DNA of 64,000 nt from Bacteroidales bacterium UBA4360 (lineage in GTDB: Bacteria > Bacteroidota > Bacteroidia > Bacteroidales > UBA932): assembly GCA_002393945.1 (NCBI GenBank), contig DGSO01000013.1:1-64000 (forward strand), given 5' to 3'. The first letter of the stretch is position 1; every line of letters begins with the position of its first letter. The translations under genes and the position numbers were made by a program. Under the pieces are notes generated by a model that made no database searches, had not been told where the DNA came from, and was given only the letters and a program-made list of their open reading frames with translations. Below, one piece after another: positions 23,843 through 31,211 of this stretch.

Positions 23843-24306
23843 GTGAAAAGATTATCGAGATCAAGGTGGCTCTTGCCGGGACCAGGGAATCCATCATCCG
23901 GATTCTGAACCAGGCGTTCCGGATGTGCTCAAACAAGGAATTCAGGATTGCCGATTGCGACAGCCTGGAAGCGATCAACCGTAAGATTGACGCGGCAAAT
24001 AAGTACGTGGCGGGTTACCAGACCGGATTCACGTTGATGGATTACCTTGACGACCGTGCCCGTATGGACAGTCCGTTCAAGGACTATGTCCTCTCCTATA
24101 TCGACGAAGAAGAGCCCGACGGCTCGGAGAATTACGACGCCAATCCTGCCGGCGTGACGGCCGAAGGAGAAGAGTATACTCTGACAATTGTCTCACGTGT
24201 CCGTGAAGGCCAGCATACCTACTACCCGGAGGACTGGCATTACTGGTGCGGCATGATGTCGGTGTATTACGACTGCCTCATTAAATTCAAAAAAGAAAAC
24301 GCATAG
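23839..24306 (+). CDS. Unknown protein, paralogue of the 22581 gene
   Basis: 155 residues, coupled to the previous gene by ATGA. It shares the ~65-residue N-terminal domain with the 22581 product and then has its own acidic C-terminal part. Function unknown; two paralogues flanking a membrane gene suggest subunits of one complex. Confidence 0.65.
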   Translation: MSEKIIEIKVALAGTRESIIRILNQAFRMCSNKEFRIADCDSLEAINRKIDAANKYVAGYQTGFTLMDYLDDRARMDSPFKDYVLSYIDEEEPDGSENYDANPAGVTAEGEEYTLTIVSRVREGQHTYYPEDWHYWCGMMSVYYDCLIKFKKENA

Positions 24307-24309
24307 TAT

Positions 24310-25212
24310 ATGGAAAAGACTGTCATTGGAACCGGAATATTCAATCTGGACATCATCGTCAAACGCGATTACCCCGAGTGGCCGCAACTGAGGCCCTTTA
24401 CGGACAACGTAGTGTTGGAGGAGGTAGGGGGAACCTGCGGGAATGTGATGTGCATGCTCTCATGGATGGGCTGGGATGCCCGGCCCATAGCGTCCCTGGA
24501 CGATTCTGAGGAGGGACGGAAGATCACGGAAGACTTGAAGCATTACGGATGCGACTGCCGGTTTGTGAGCAACACCCCTGATGGGGGTACGACCATGCTC
24601 AGGTGCACGCACAAGAAGACTGCGGAGGGTGGACGCAAGATGAGTGTCCGTGCCGGCTCTCCGGGTGGAAGCCGGTTCCCCAAGCGGCATTTCCTCAGGG
24701 CCCGTGACGAGGCCCCGGTCTTTATGGATCAGTTGATTGATGTCCCGTTGGTGTTTTTCTTTGACGATCCCGCTGCGGGTCATCGTTACCTGGCAAGGGA
24801 GATGAAGTTGAAAGGCTGCCAGCTCGTGTACTTCGAGCCATCCAAAGTCGCCACCAATGCCGACCTTGAATCCATCCGGGTCAGCGATGTCATCAAGTTC
24901 TCCGACGAGAACGTGCCGGATGTCTCTTTTACGGAGTCGTTCCCGGACAAGGTCTTCATCCAGACGATGGGGCCGAAAGGAGTCCGGTACAAGTACAAGG
25001 GACAGCCCTGGGAAGTAGTGGAGGCGCTGCCCATCCAAAACGTTGTGGACACTGAAGGCGCCGGAGACTGTTTCTCCGCAACCTTCATCAATGCGGTCGC
25101 CGAAAGCGGCCTCGCCCTCTCTAGCATCCCTGCCGCCATACGCTCGGCAATGGAAAACGCCTCGCGCAGCGTGGGATACTTTGGCAGCAAGGGTTTTATT
25201 CGAGAGTCTTAA
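24310..25212 (+). CDS. PfkB-family carbohydrate/nucleoside kinase
   Basis: 300 residues. An N-terminal GTGIFNLDIIVK strand, the GGTCGNVMCMLSWMGW substrate-side motif and the C-terminal PfkB signature DTEGAGDCFSATF with catalytic D253 mark the ribokinase fold. The substrate cannot be told; a middle lid region (RAGSPGGSRFPKRHF) is unlike sugar kinases I know. It is the last gene of the copy D unit, starting 3 bp after the previous stop, so it probably serves the island system rather than general sugar metabolism. Confidence 0.85.
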   Translation: MEKTVIGTGIFNLDIIVKRDYPEWPQLRPFTDNVVLEEVGGTCGNVMCMLSWMGWDARPIASLDDSEEGRKITEDLKHYGCDCRFVSNTPDGGTTMLRCTHKKTAEGGRKMSVRAGSPGGSRFPKRHFLRARDEAPVFMDQLIDVPLVFFFDDPAAGHRYLAREMKLKGCQLVYFEPSKVATNADLESIRVSDVIKFSDENVPDVSFTESFPDKVFIQTMGPKGVRYKYKGQPWEVVEALPIQNVVDTEGAGDCFSATFINAVAESGLALSSIPAAIRSAMENASRSVGYFGSKGFIRES

Positions 25213-25254
25213 TGTCCCCACCAGGATTTCGTCGGGCTAACGCCCTCCGACATC

Positions 25255-25276
25255 CCGCCCCGCTGCGCGGGGCTTT
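25255..25276 (+). terminator. Terminator of the PfkB operon
   Basis: GCCCCGC and GCGGGGC pair around a TGC loop and are followed by TTTT. Confidence 0.65.
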
Positions 25277-25290
25277 TGCAGACCGGCATC

Positions 25291-25327
25291 AAAAAAACGC
25301 AATCGAGTAAACTCGTTGCGTTTTTTT
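25291..25327. terminator. Bidirectional terminator between island and tRNA-Ser
   Basis: AACGCAA/TTGCGTT with an inner CGAGT/ACTCG pairing, an A tract on the left and a T tract on the right, so it can stop transcription from both sides. Confidence 0.8.
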
Positions 25328-25339
25328 GCTACCGCTCTG

Positions 25340-25426
25340 CGGTGGGGAAGGGATTCGAACCCCCGATACGGTCACCCGTACACCTGTTTTCGAGGCAGGC
25401 TCCTTCAACCACTCGGACACCCCACC
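25340..25426 (-). tRNA. tRNA-Ser (anticodon CGA)
   Basis: About 87 nt on the minus strand. The acceptor arm GGTGGGG pairs with CCCCACC, the D-arm carries GTGGTTGAAGG, the anticodon loop is CTCGAAA (CGA, reading UCG), the long variable arm is of class II type (GTACGGGTGACCGTAT), and the T-arm is GGGGGTTCGAATCCC. The CCA end is not encoded. The top pair of the anticodon stem is C-A. Confidence 0.93.
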
Positions 25427-25448
25427 GGGTTAAGGGAATGCAAAGTTA

Positions 25449-26594
25449 CTAAATATTTGCGATTTTCAAAACGCCGATGCCGGGAGTTGGGGGGAGAGTG
25501 AGTCGGCCTTCTGATACGGTAACGCCTTTGAAGCGGTCGTTGGAGATGAGGAGGTTGCCGTCAAGATCGGCAAAATCTACGGCGGGGGAGAGTTGGGCGG
25601 CGGCGGAAACGGCGCAGGAGGTTTCGGTCATGCAGCCGAGCATTACTTTCATGCCAAGGGCACGTGCGGTGGATACCATTGCCCTGGCCTCCCGCATGCC
25701 GGTGCATTTCATGAGTTTGATGTTGATACCATGGAAGGCTCCTGCGATGCGGCTGATGTCGGACAGCCGCTGGATGCTTTCATCGGCAATGATTGGCAGG
25801 GGACTGCGCTCGGTGAGCCAGGCAGTGTCGTCAAGGCGGTCTATGGGGAGCGGCTGCTCTACCAGGACAACGCCCTGTTCCTTGAGCCAGAAGATCTCGT
25901 CAAGGGCCTTCGACCGGTCTTTCCATCCTTGGTTGGCATCTACGGCAAGGGGAACGGATGTGACGCTGCGGATGGTCTTTATCATGGCCTCGTCACTGTC
26001 CAGCCCTACTTTTACCTTGAGAATGTTGAACTTTCCGACGGCTTCCAGAGTCTTTTCCCGGACCACTTCCGGAGTGTCGATTCCTATCGTGAAGGTTGTA
26101 GACGGCGCCTTGGCCGGATTGAGACCCCATATCTTATACCACGGGGCCCCCAGGAGTTTTCCTACCAGGTCGTGAAGGGCTATGTCGACGGCCGCCTTGG
26201 CGGCTGAATCGCCGGGGGAGAGACTGTCCAGATAGTCCAGGATGTCATCGACCATGAAGGGGTCCTTGAACTGGGAAAGGTCGGCCTTTTTGAGGAAGGC
26301 GCAAACGCTCTCCACGCTTTGGCCGAGGTACGGCGGCATGGAGGCTTCGCCATAGCCGCTGACTCCTTCCCAAGTTAGCTCCACCTGTACGTCCGGAGTG
26401 GTTTTACGTGAGTATGACGCTACAGTAAAGGTATGCTTGAGCTGCAGCTCGTAAGGGAAGAAATCAAGGTGCAGGCGGCCGTCGCCTCTATGTATTCTGG
26501 CAGGTGCCGATATATCCCTTGTAGGTACACAGCCGATCATGGCCGCTCCTGCTGCCGCCAGGCCTGCAGATTTGAGAAAAACGCGTCTTTTCAT
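25449..26594 (-). CDS. Dipeptide epimerase (L-Ala-D/L-Glu type), exported lipoprotein
   Basis: 381 residues from the ATG of MKRRVFLK. Enolase-superfamily muconate-lactonising fold: KVKVG lysine pair, DANQGW, VEQP and ADES metal ligands, and a late KLMKC lysine, as in L-Ala-D/L-Glu epimerases. The family turns murein-derived L-Ala-D-Glu into L-Ala-L-Glu. The N-terminus has a twin-arginine-like start (RRVFLKSAGLAAAGAAMIGC) ending in a lipobox, so the enzyme is probably membrane-anchored outside the cytoplasm. It is divergent from a HAD phosphatase and NlpC/P60 peptidase, a muropeptide-recycling context. Confidence 0.88.
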   Translation of the reverse strand: MKRRVFLKSAGLAAAGAAMIGCVPTRDISAPARIHRGDGRLHLDFFPYELQLKHTFTVASYSRKTTPDVQVELTWEGVSGYGEASMPPYLGQSVESVCAFLKKADLSQFKDPFMVDDILDYLDSLSPGDSAAKAAVDIALHDLVGKLLGAPWYKIWGLNPAKAPSTTFTIGIDTPEVVREKTLEAVGKFNILKVKVGLDSDEAMIKTIRSVTSVPLAVDANQGWKDRSKALDEIFWLKEQGVVLVEQPLPIDRLDDTAWLTERSPLPIIADESIQRLSDISRIAGAFHGINIKLMKCTGMREARAMVSTARALGMKVMLGCMTETSCAVSAAAQLSPAVDFADLDGNLLISNDRFKGVTVSEGRLTLPPTPGIGVLKIANI

Positions 26595-26641
26595 GGGTTG
26601 TCGTATGGTAAGTCTCAACGCTAAAGATACGGTATTTTTGC

Positions 26642-26649
26642 TAACTTTG
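26642..26649 (+). promoter_or_regulatory. -7 box of the HAD-NlpC operon
   Basis: TAACTTTG, 5 nt before the ATG at 26654; implies a nearly leaderless message. Confidence 0.5.
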
Positions 26650-26653
26650 CAAA

Positions 26654-27271
26654 ATGATTGAATTTACACACAGAGCTGCACTGTTTGACCTTGACGGCGT
26701 AATCTTCGACACGGAGCCTCAGTATTCCGTTTTCTGGAACAGGCTTCTTGCTAAGTATTATCCCGATCCTGTCGAGCGGACAGAAAGCATCAAGGGCACC
26801 ACGCTTTTTCAGACATATGACATGCTATTCAGCGGCGAGCTGGAAAAAGAAAGGCCGATAGTCCTGAAACAGCTCAATGAGTTTGAGAGGACTATGCCGT
26901 ATCCTTATGTGGCCGGTTTCAAGGATTTCGTGACCGTCCTTCGTGAAAAGGGAGTGAAGACGGCCGTTGTCACGTCAAGCAATACGGCAAAGATGCAGAA
27001 CGTCTACCGCGCACATCCGGAATTCAAGGAATACTTCGATGCAATACTCATTGCTGAGGACTTCACGGAGAGCAAGCCGTCGCCTCAGTGCTACCTGTTG
27101 GCGGCTGAGCGCCTTGGAATGAATTCGCAGGACTGTGCAGTATTCGAAGACAGCATCAACGGACTCAAGTCGGCAAGGGCGGCAAAAATGTACACCATAG
27201 GCGTGACAACCGCACACCCGGCAGAAGAAATAAAGGACCTTTCAGATATTCAAATACCGGATTTCAGATGA
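26654..27271 (+). CDS. HAD-family phosphatase (beta-phosphoglucomutase-like)
   Basis: 205 residues. Motif I DLDGVIFDTEP, motif II VVTSSNT, motif III lysine in ESKPSPQCY and motif IV VFEDSINGLKSA define a subclass I HAD phosphohydrolase with a helical cap. It likely dephosphorylates a small sugar phosphate; the substrate is not evident. It overlaps the start of the NlpC/P60 gene by ATGA, so the two are translated together. Confidence 0.9.
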   Translation: MIEFTHRAALFDLDGVIFDTEPQYSVFWNRLLAKYYPDPVERTESIKGTTLFQTYDMLFSGELEKERPIVLKQLNEFERTMPYPYVAGFKDFVTVLREKGVKTAVVTSSNTAKMQNVYRAHPEFKEYFDAILIAEDFTESKPSPQCYLLAAERLGMNSQDCAVFEDSINGLKSARAAKMYTIGVTTAHPAEEIKDLSDIQIPDFR

Positions 27272-28191
27272 AAAGACTCTTGGCAGCCATAGCGTTATTC
27301 GCTTGTACAATTGCATCGGCACAGGATTATGGAGTGGTGAACATCTCCGTCTGCAACATGAGGGATGTTCCGCAGTACAGTGCAGAAATGGTTTCCCAGG
27401 CCATTATGGGAACACCCGTGAAGATTCTCCAGCGGGGAGGGGAGTACAACTGGCCGGAGGTCCAGACTCCAGACACATATACCGGCTGGGTGCACAAGGA
27501 TGCCATTGCCTATATGTCGGCAGAAGAGCTCCACGAGTGGAACGTCGCCCCCAAGGTAGTGGTCACCGCCCTCTGGAGCGTGGTTAAAAACGGGAAAGAG
27601 ACTGTCTGTGACGTTGTTGCGGGGTCCCGCCTCAAATATATCGGCAAAAAGGGCTGTTCATACAAGGTGGCCCTTCCCGACGGCCGCACAGGCCTGATTT
27701 CCAAGGCCGATGCCGACCTCGAGAAAGACTGGCGCAAGAACATCGACAAGAGTGCCGACGCCATAATCGCCACCGCCCTTTCCATGAACGGCTTCCCTTA
27801 CATCTGGGCAGGAATGTCTCCGAAGGGCATGGACTGCAGCGGCTATGTGCGCGCTGTCCTGTTCATGCACGACATAATTATTCCGCGCGACGCCGGCCCC
27901 CAGTCCCGCACCGGCCAGCGCATAAATGACAAAGACGCCCTCCAGCCGGGAGACCTCGTGTTTTTCGGCCGATGGGACGGTGAAACGCCCCGCGTATCCC
28001 ACGTGGGCTTCTACATGGGCGAAGGCCGCTTCATCCACAGCCTCGGCCTTGTAAAAATCGGCAGCTTCAATGCCGATGACCCCCTCTACGACGCCTACAA
28101 TACTGGCCGATACCTTTTCGGCACCAGGATCATCCCCTTCACCGACCCTCAATACAGCACTACGGAAACCAATCCGCTTTACACGATGTAG
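27268..28191 (+). CDS. NlpC/P60 peptidase with SH3b domains (gamma-D-Glu-diamino acid endopeptidase type)
   Basis: 307 residues with a signal peptide (MKRLLAAIALFACTIASAQ), two SH3b domains (about 22-90 and 95-155) and a C-terminal NlpC/P60 domain: catalytic Cys in GMDCSGYV, His in SHVGFY, and a third polar residue in the RFIHS segment. Bacteroidota relatives cleave L-Ala-gamma-D-Glu from the stem peptide after it is trimmed, and work with dipeptide epimerases like the one encoded on the other strand. It acts in the periplasm. Confidence 0.92.
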   Translation: MKRLLAAIALFACTIASAQDYGVVNISVCNMRDVPQYSAEMVSQAIMGTPVKILQRGGEYNWPEVQTPDTYTGWVHKDAIAYMSAEELHEWNVAPKVVVTALWSVVKNGKETVCDVVAGSRLKYIGKKGCSYKVALPDGRTGLISKADADLEKDWRKNIDKSADAIIATALSMNGFPYIWAGMSPKGMDCSGYVRAVLFMHDIIIPRDAGPQSRTGQRINDKDALQPGDLVFFGRWDGETPRVSHVGFYMGEGRFIHSLGLVKIGSFNADDPLYDAYNTGRYLFGTRIIPFTDPQYSTTETNPLYTM

Positions 28192-28226
28192 CGTTTTTCG
28201 TAAGTTGCTTATCGTCAAACGATTGC

Positions 28227-28261
28227 AAAAATCCCCTGCGTAATACTACGCAGGGGATTTT
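28227..28261. terminator. Bidirectional terminator between nlpC and pnp
   Basis: A 15-bp perfect stem (AAAATCCCCTGCGTA with TACGCAGGGGATTTT) around ATAC. Confidence 0.85.
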
Positions 28262-28304
28262 AGTAAATATTTACAAGACAAATGCTTGCAAAAAACGCCT
28301 TAGT

Positions 28305-30647
28305 CTAGAAAACGTCCGGTTCAGAGGTCTTCTGCTCGCCGTTGTCCTCGAAGCGGGGGCGGCGGGGCTTGTCGGAGGAGCGCTGCTCCTTGCGGTCACC
28401 GTCACGGCGGGGCTTGCGGTCGCCGTCGCGGCGCTCACCTTCACGCTTCGGACCACGGTCGCCTTCGCGGCGAGGGCCGCGGCCTTCGCGCTTGGGCTCT
28501 ACATAGCCTTCGGGCTTCTCTGTGAGGGCGCGCATGGAAAGACGCATCTTGCCGGTCTTGGCATCGATTTCGAGGAGCTTCACGTCAACCTCGTCACCAA
28601 CCTTGAGAACATCGGCAACGTTCTCTGTCTTGGTCCAGGCGATTTCGCTCACATGGAGAAGGCCTTCCTTACCGGGGAGGATCTCAATGAATGCGCCGAA
28701 GTCCAGGATGGAGACAACCTTTCCGTGGTAGACCTGGCCGGCCTCGGGAACTGCGCAGATGCCCTTGATGCGCTCGAGGGTTGCATCCATGGCAGCCTTG
28801 TCGGTGCCGAAGATATCCACGACGCCCTTGGTGGTGCCGTCGCCGTTGTCAACCTCTTCGATGGTGATGACGGTGCCGAATTCCTTCTGCATGCCCTGGA
28901 TAGTCTCGCCGCCCTTGCCGATGATTGCGCCGATGAACTCGGAAGCAACCTCGATCTGGACCATGCGGGGAACGAAGGGCTTGAAGTCCTCACGGGGTGC
29001 AGGGAGGGTCTTGAGCATTTCTCCCATGATGTGGAGACGGCCCTGACGTGCCTGCTCGAGAGCCTTCTCAAGAACCTCGTAACTGAGGCCGTCAACCTTG
29101 ATGTCCATCTGGGTGGCGGTGATACCGTCCTTGGTACCGGTCACCTTGAAGTCCATGTCGCCGAGGTGGTCTTCATCGCCGAGGATATCGGTGAGGATGG
29201 CGTAACGGTCATTGGGACGCTCTGCATCGGTGATGAGGCCCATGGCAACACCTGCTACAGGTTTCTTGATCTGGACGCCTGCATCCATGAGTGCAAGGCA
29301 GCCGCCGCAGACAGAAGCCATGGAGGAAGAGCCGTTGGACTCGAGGATATCGGAAACTACGCGTACTGCGTAAGGGAATTCAGGAGCCGTAGGGATAACG
29401 GGCTTGAGAGCGCGCATGGCAAGGTTTCCGTGGCCGATTTCGCGGCGTCCGGTGCTGCGCAGGGGCTTTGCCTCACCTGTTGCGAAAGGAGGGAAGTTGT
29501 AGTGGAGAACGAACTGCTGGTCGTCCTGGATGAGGACCTCGTCCATCTCCTTCATGTCCATCTTGGTGCCAAGGGTGACGGTAGCAAGGGACTGGGTTTC
29601 ACCACGGGTGAAGATGGCGCTGCCGTGTGCGCAGGGGAGGTAGTCTACCTCGCACCAGATAGGACGCACCTCATTGGTGGCGCGGCCGTCAAGGCGCTTT
29701 CCTTCATCGAGAACGAGGTTACGCATAGCCTCTTTCTCTACATCGTGATAGTAACGGTCGATCATTGCGCCCTTTGCCTCGAGGTCTTCCTCTGAGAACT
29801 GGGCCTTGAACTCGTCGCGGATGGCGTTGAAGCCGTCTTCGCGCTCGTGCTTGGGTTTTGCGCTCTTTGCAAGCTCGTAGCACTTGTTGTAGCAAGCCTC
29901 GTGAACGGCGGTCTTGAGGGCTTCGTCTTCCTCGTCGTGAGGATAATCCCTCTTGTTGACGTCGGTTCCAAGCTCCTTCATGAGCTCTTTCTGAACGCGG
30001 CAGTGCTTCTTGATTTCTTCGTGGGCGAACTTGATGGCCTCGAGCATGTCGTGCTCGGAAACCTCGTTCATTTCACCTTCGACCATCATAATGTTCTCCT
30101 CGGTTGCGGCAACCATGAGGTCAAGGTCTGCCCTCTTGTTGTCCTCGAAGCCGGGGTTGATGACGAATTTGCCGTTGATGCGGGAAACGCGCACCTCGCT
30201 CACTGGACCGCCGAAGGGGAGGTCGCTGGTTGCGAGTGCTGCAGAAGCTGCAAGTCCTGCAAGAGCATCGGGCTGGATATCCTTTTCTGCTGAAATCAGC
30301 ATTACGTTTACGAATACTTCCAGATGGAAGTCAGAGGGCCACAGCGGGCGGATGGGGCGGTCTACCAGACGGGCGACCAGAACCTCATAATCTGAAGGGC
30401 GGCTTTCCCTCTTGAGGAAACCTCCGGGGAAACGGCCGGCGGCATAATACTTTTCACGATAGTCCACTGTAAGAGGCATGAAGTCTGTTCCTTCCTTTAC
30501 CTCGGTGGCGCAAGTTACTGTTGCGAGCAGCATGGTGCCGCCCATTTTCACTACTGCTGAGCCGGCGGCCTGTTTGGCCAGTTTTCCGGTCTCGATCTCG
30601 ATCACGCGGCCGTCCGGCAGGGTGATAGTCTTTTTGATAATGTTCAT
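28305..30647 (-). CDS. pnp: Polyribonucleotide nucleotidyltransferase (PNPase)
   Basis: 780 residues, longer than the usual 700 because of a basic tail. Two RNase PH domains (FPGGFLKRESRPSD; STGRREIGHGNLAMRAL), a KH domain with IIGKGGETIQ and an S1 domain (GKVVSILDFGAFIEILPGKEG) are complete. It degrades RNA 3' to 5' by phosphorolysis. The last ~70 residues are repeats of Arg-Glu-Gly-Asp-Arg/Lys type (GPRREGDRGPKREGERRD), probably an RNA-binding tail. Downstream of rpsO on the same strand, as in many bacteria, but separated by a terminator. Confidence 0.97.
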   Translation of the reverse strand: MNIIKKTITLPDGRVIEIETGKLAKQAAGSAVVKMGGTMLLATVTCATEVKEGTDFMPLTVDYREKYYAAGRFPGGFLKRESRPSDYEVLVARLVDRPIRPLWPSDFHLEVFVNVMLISAEKDIQPDALAGLAASAALATSDLPFGGPVSEVRVSRINGKFVINPGFEDNKRADLDLMVAATEENIMMVEGEMNEVSEHDMLEAIKFAHEEIKKHCRVQKELMKELGTDVNKRDYPHDEEDEALKTAVHEACYNKCYELAKSAKPKHEREDGFNAIRDEFKAQFSEEDLEAKGAMIDRYYHDVEKEAMRNLVLDEGKRLDGRATNEVRPIWCEVDYLPCAHGSAIFTRGETQSLATVTLGTKMDMKEMDEVLIQDDQQFVLHYNFPPFATGEAKPLRSTGRREIGHGNLAMRALKPVIPTAPEFPYAVRVVSDILESNGSSSMASVCGGCLALMDAGVQIKKPVAGVAMGLITDAERPNDRYAILTDILGDEDHLGDMDFKVTGTKDGITATQMDIKVDGLSYEVLEKALEQARQGRLHIMGEMLKTLPAPREDFKPFVPRMVQIEVASEFIGAIIGKGGETIQGMQKEFGTVITIEEVDNGDGTTKGVVDIFGTDKAAMDATLERIKGICAVPEAGQVYHGKVVSILDFGAFIEILPGKEGLLHVSEIAWTKTENVADVLKVGDEVDVKLLEIDAKTGKMRLSMRALTEKPEGYVEPKREGRGPRREGDRGPKREGERRDGDRKPRRDGDRKEQRSSDKPRRPRFEDNGEQKTSEPDVF

Positions 30648-30710
30648 TAGTTCTTTTATTACGTCTTTATCGTCTGTCCCCCTATGGGACTTTTATTCTT
30701 TCTTAAGAAA

Positions 30711-30755
30711 AAAGGGGCAGGATGCCTTGCATCCGTACCCCCGTTCTGTTTTTCC
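30711..30755 (-). terminator. Terminator of rpsO
   Basis: Minus strand: GGGGtACGGATGC pairs with GCATCCtGCCCC around AAG, followed by a T tract. It lies between rpsO and pnp. Confidence 0.75.
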
Positions 30756-30762
30756 TGTGCGC

Positions 30763-31038
30763 TTATCGGCGGAGACCAAGCTCCTTCACGATAGCCCTGT
30801 ATCTCTCGATGTCAACTTTCTGAAGGTAGTTCAGAAGCTGGCGGCGCTTGCTGACCAGGCGAAGAAGGCTGCGGCGTGTAACCACGTCTTTCTTGTTCTT
30901 CTTCACGTGCTCTGTAAGGTGAGCGATACGGTAGGAAAATAAAGCAACCTGACTCTCAGGAGAGCCGGTGTCCTTATTGGACTTCCCGTACTTCGCGAAA
31001 ATCTCTTGCTTTTTCTCAGGCTGTAAATATTCTGCCAT
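30763..31038 (-). CDS. rpsO: 30S ribosomal protein S15
   Basis: 91 residues from the ATG of MAEYLQPEKKQ. Conserved S15 features are present: TGSPESQVALFSYRIAHLTEHVKKNKKD and RRSLLRLVSKRRQLLNYL. It binds 16S rRNA helices and organises the platform of the small subunit. Confidence 0.97.
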   Translation of the reverse strand: MAEYLQPEKKQEIFAKYGKSNKDTGSPESQVALFSYRIAHLTEHVKKNKKDVVTRRSLLRLVSKRRQLLNYLQKVDIERYRAIVKELGLRR

Positions 31039-31211
31039 GATGCAATGAGTTTTGTTTGGTGTTATTGGCTCCTTATGAGACCGTCCCATAAAAAGCGTGC
31101 AAAGATAGGGAATTATTTCCGTAAAACCAAATCTTTTCAGTCGTCTTGACAAGAAATAGCCTTGTGTCGGTGAGGCACAAGGCTATTGAATAATCAGGTT
31201 TGTTCAGGGTA

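Noticed and set aside
25340..25426. tRNA-Ser as integration site of the 7-25 kb island
   Set aside because: The tRNA borders the island and is a common target, but no copy of its 3' end was found near 6.9 kb and no integrase is present.
28653..29795. 380-codon frame antisense to pnp
   Set aside because: A shadow of strong codon bias on a certain gene; its translation has no domain or sensible composition.
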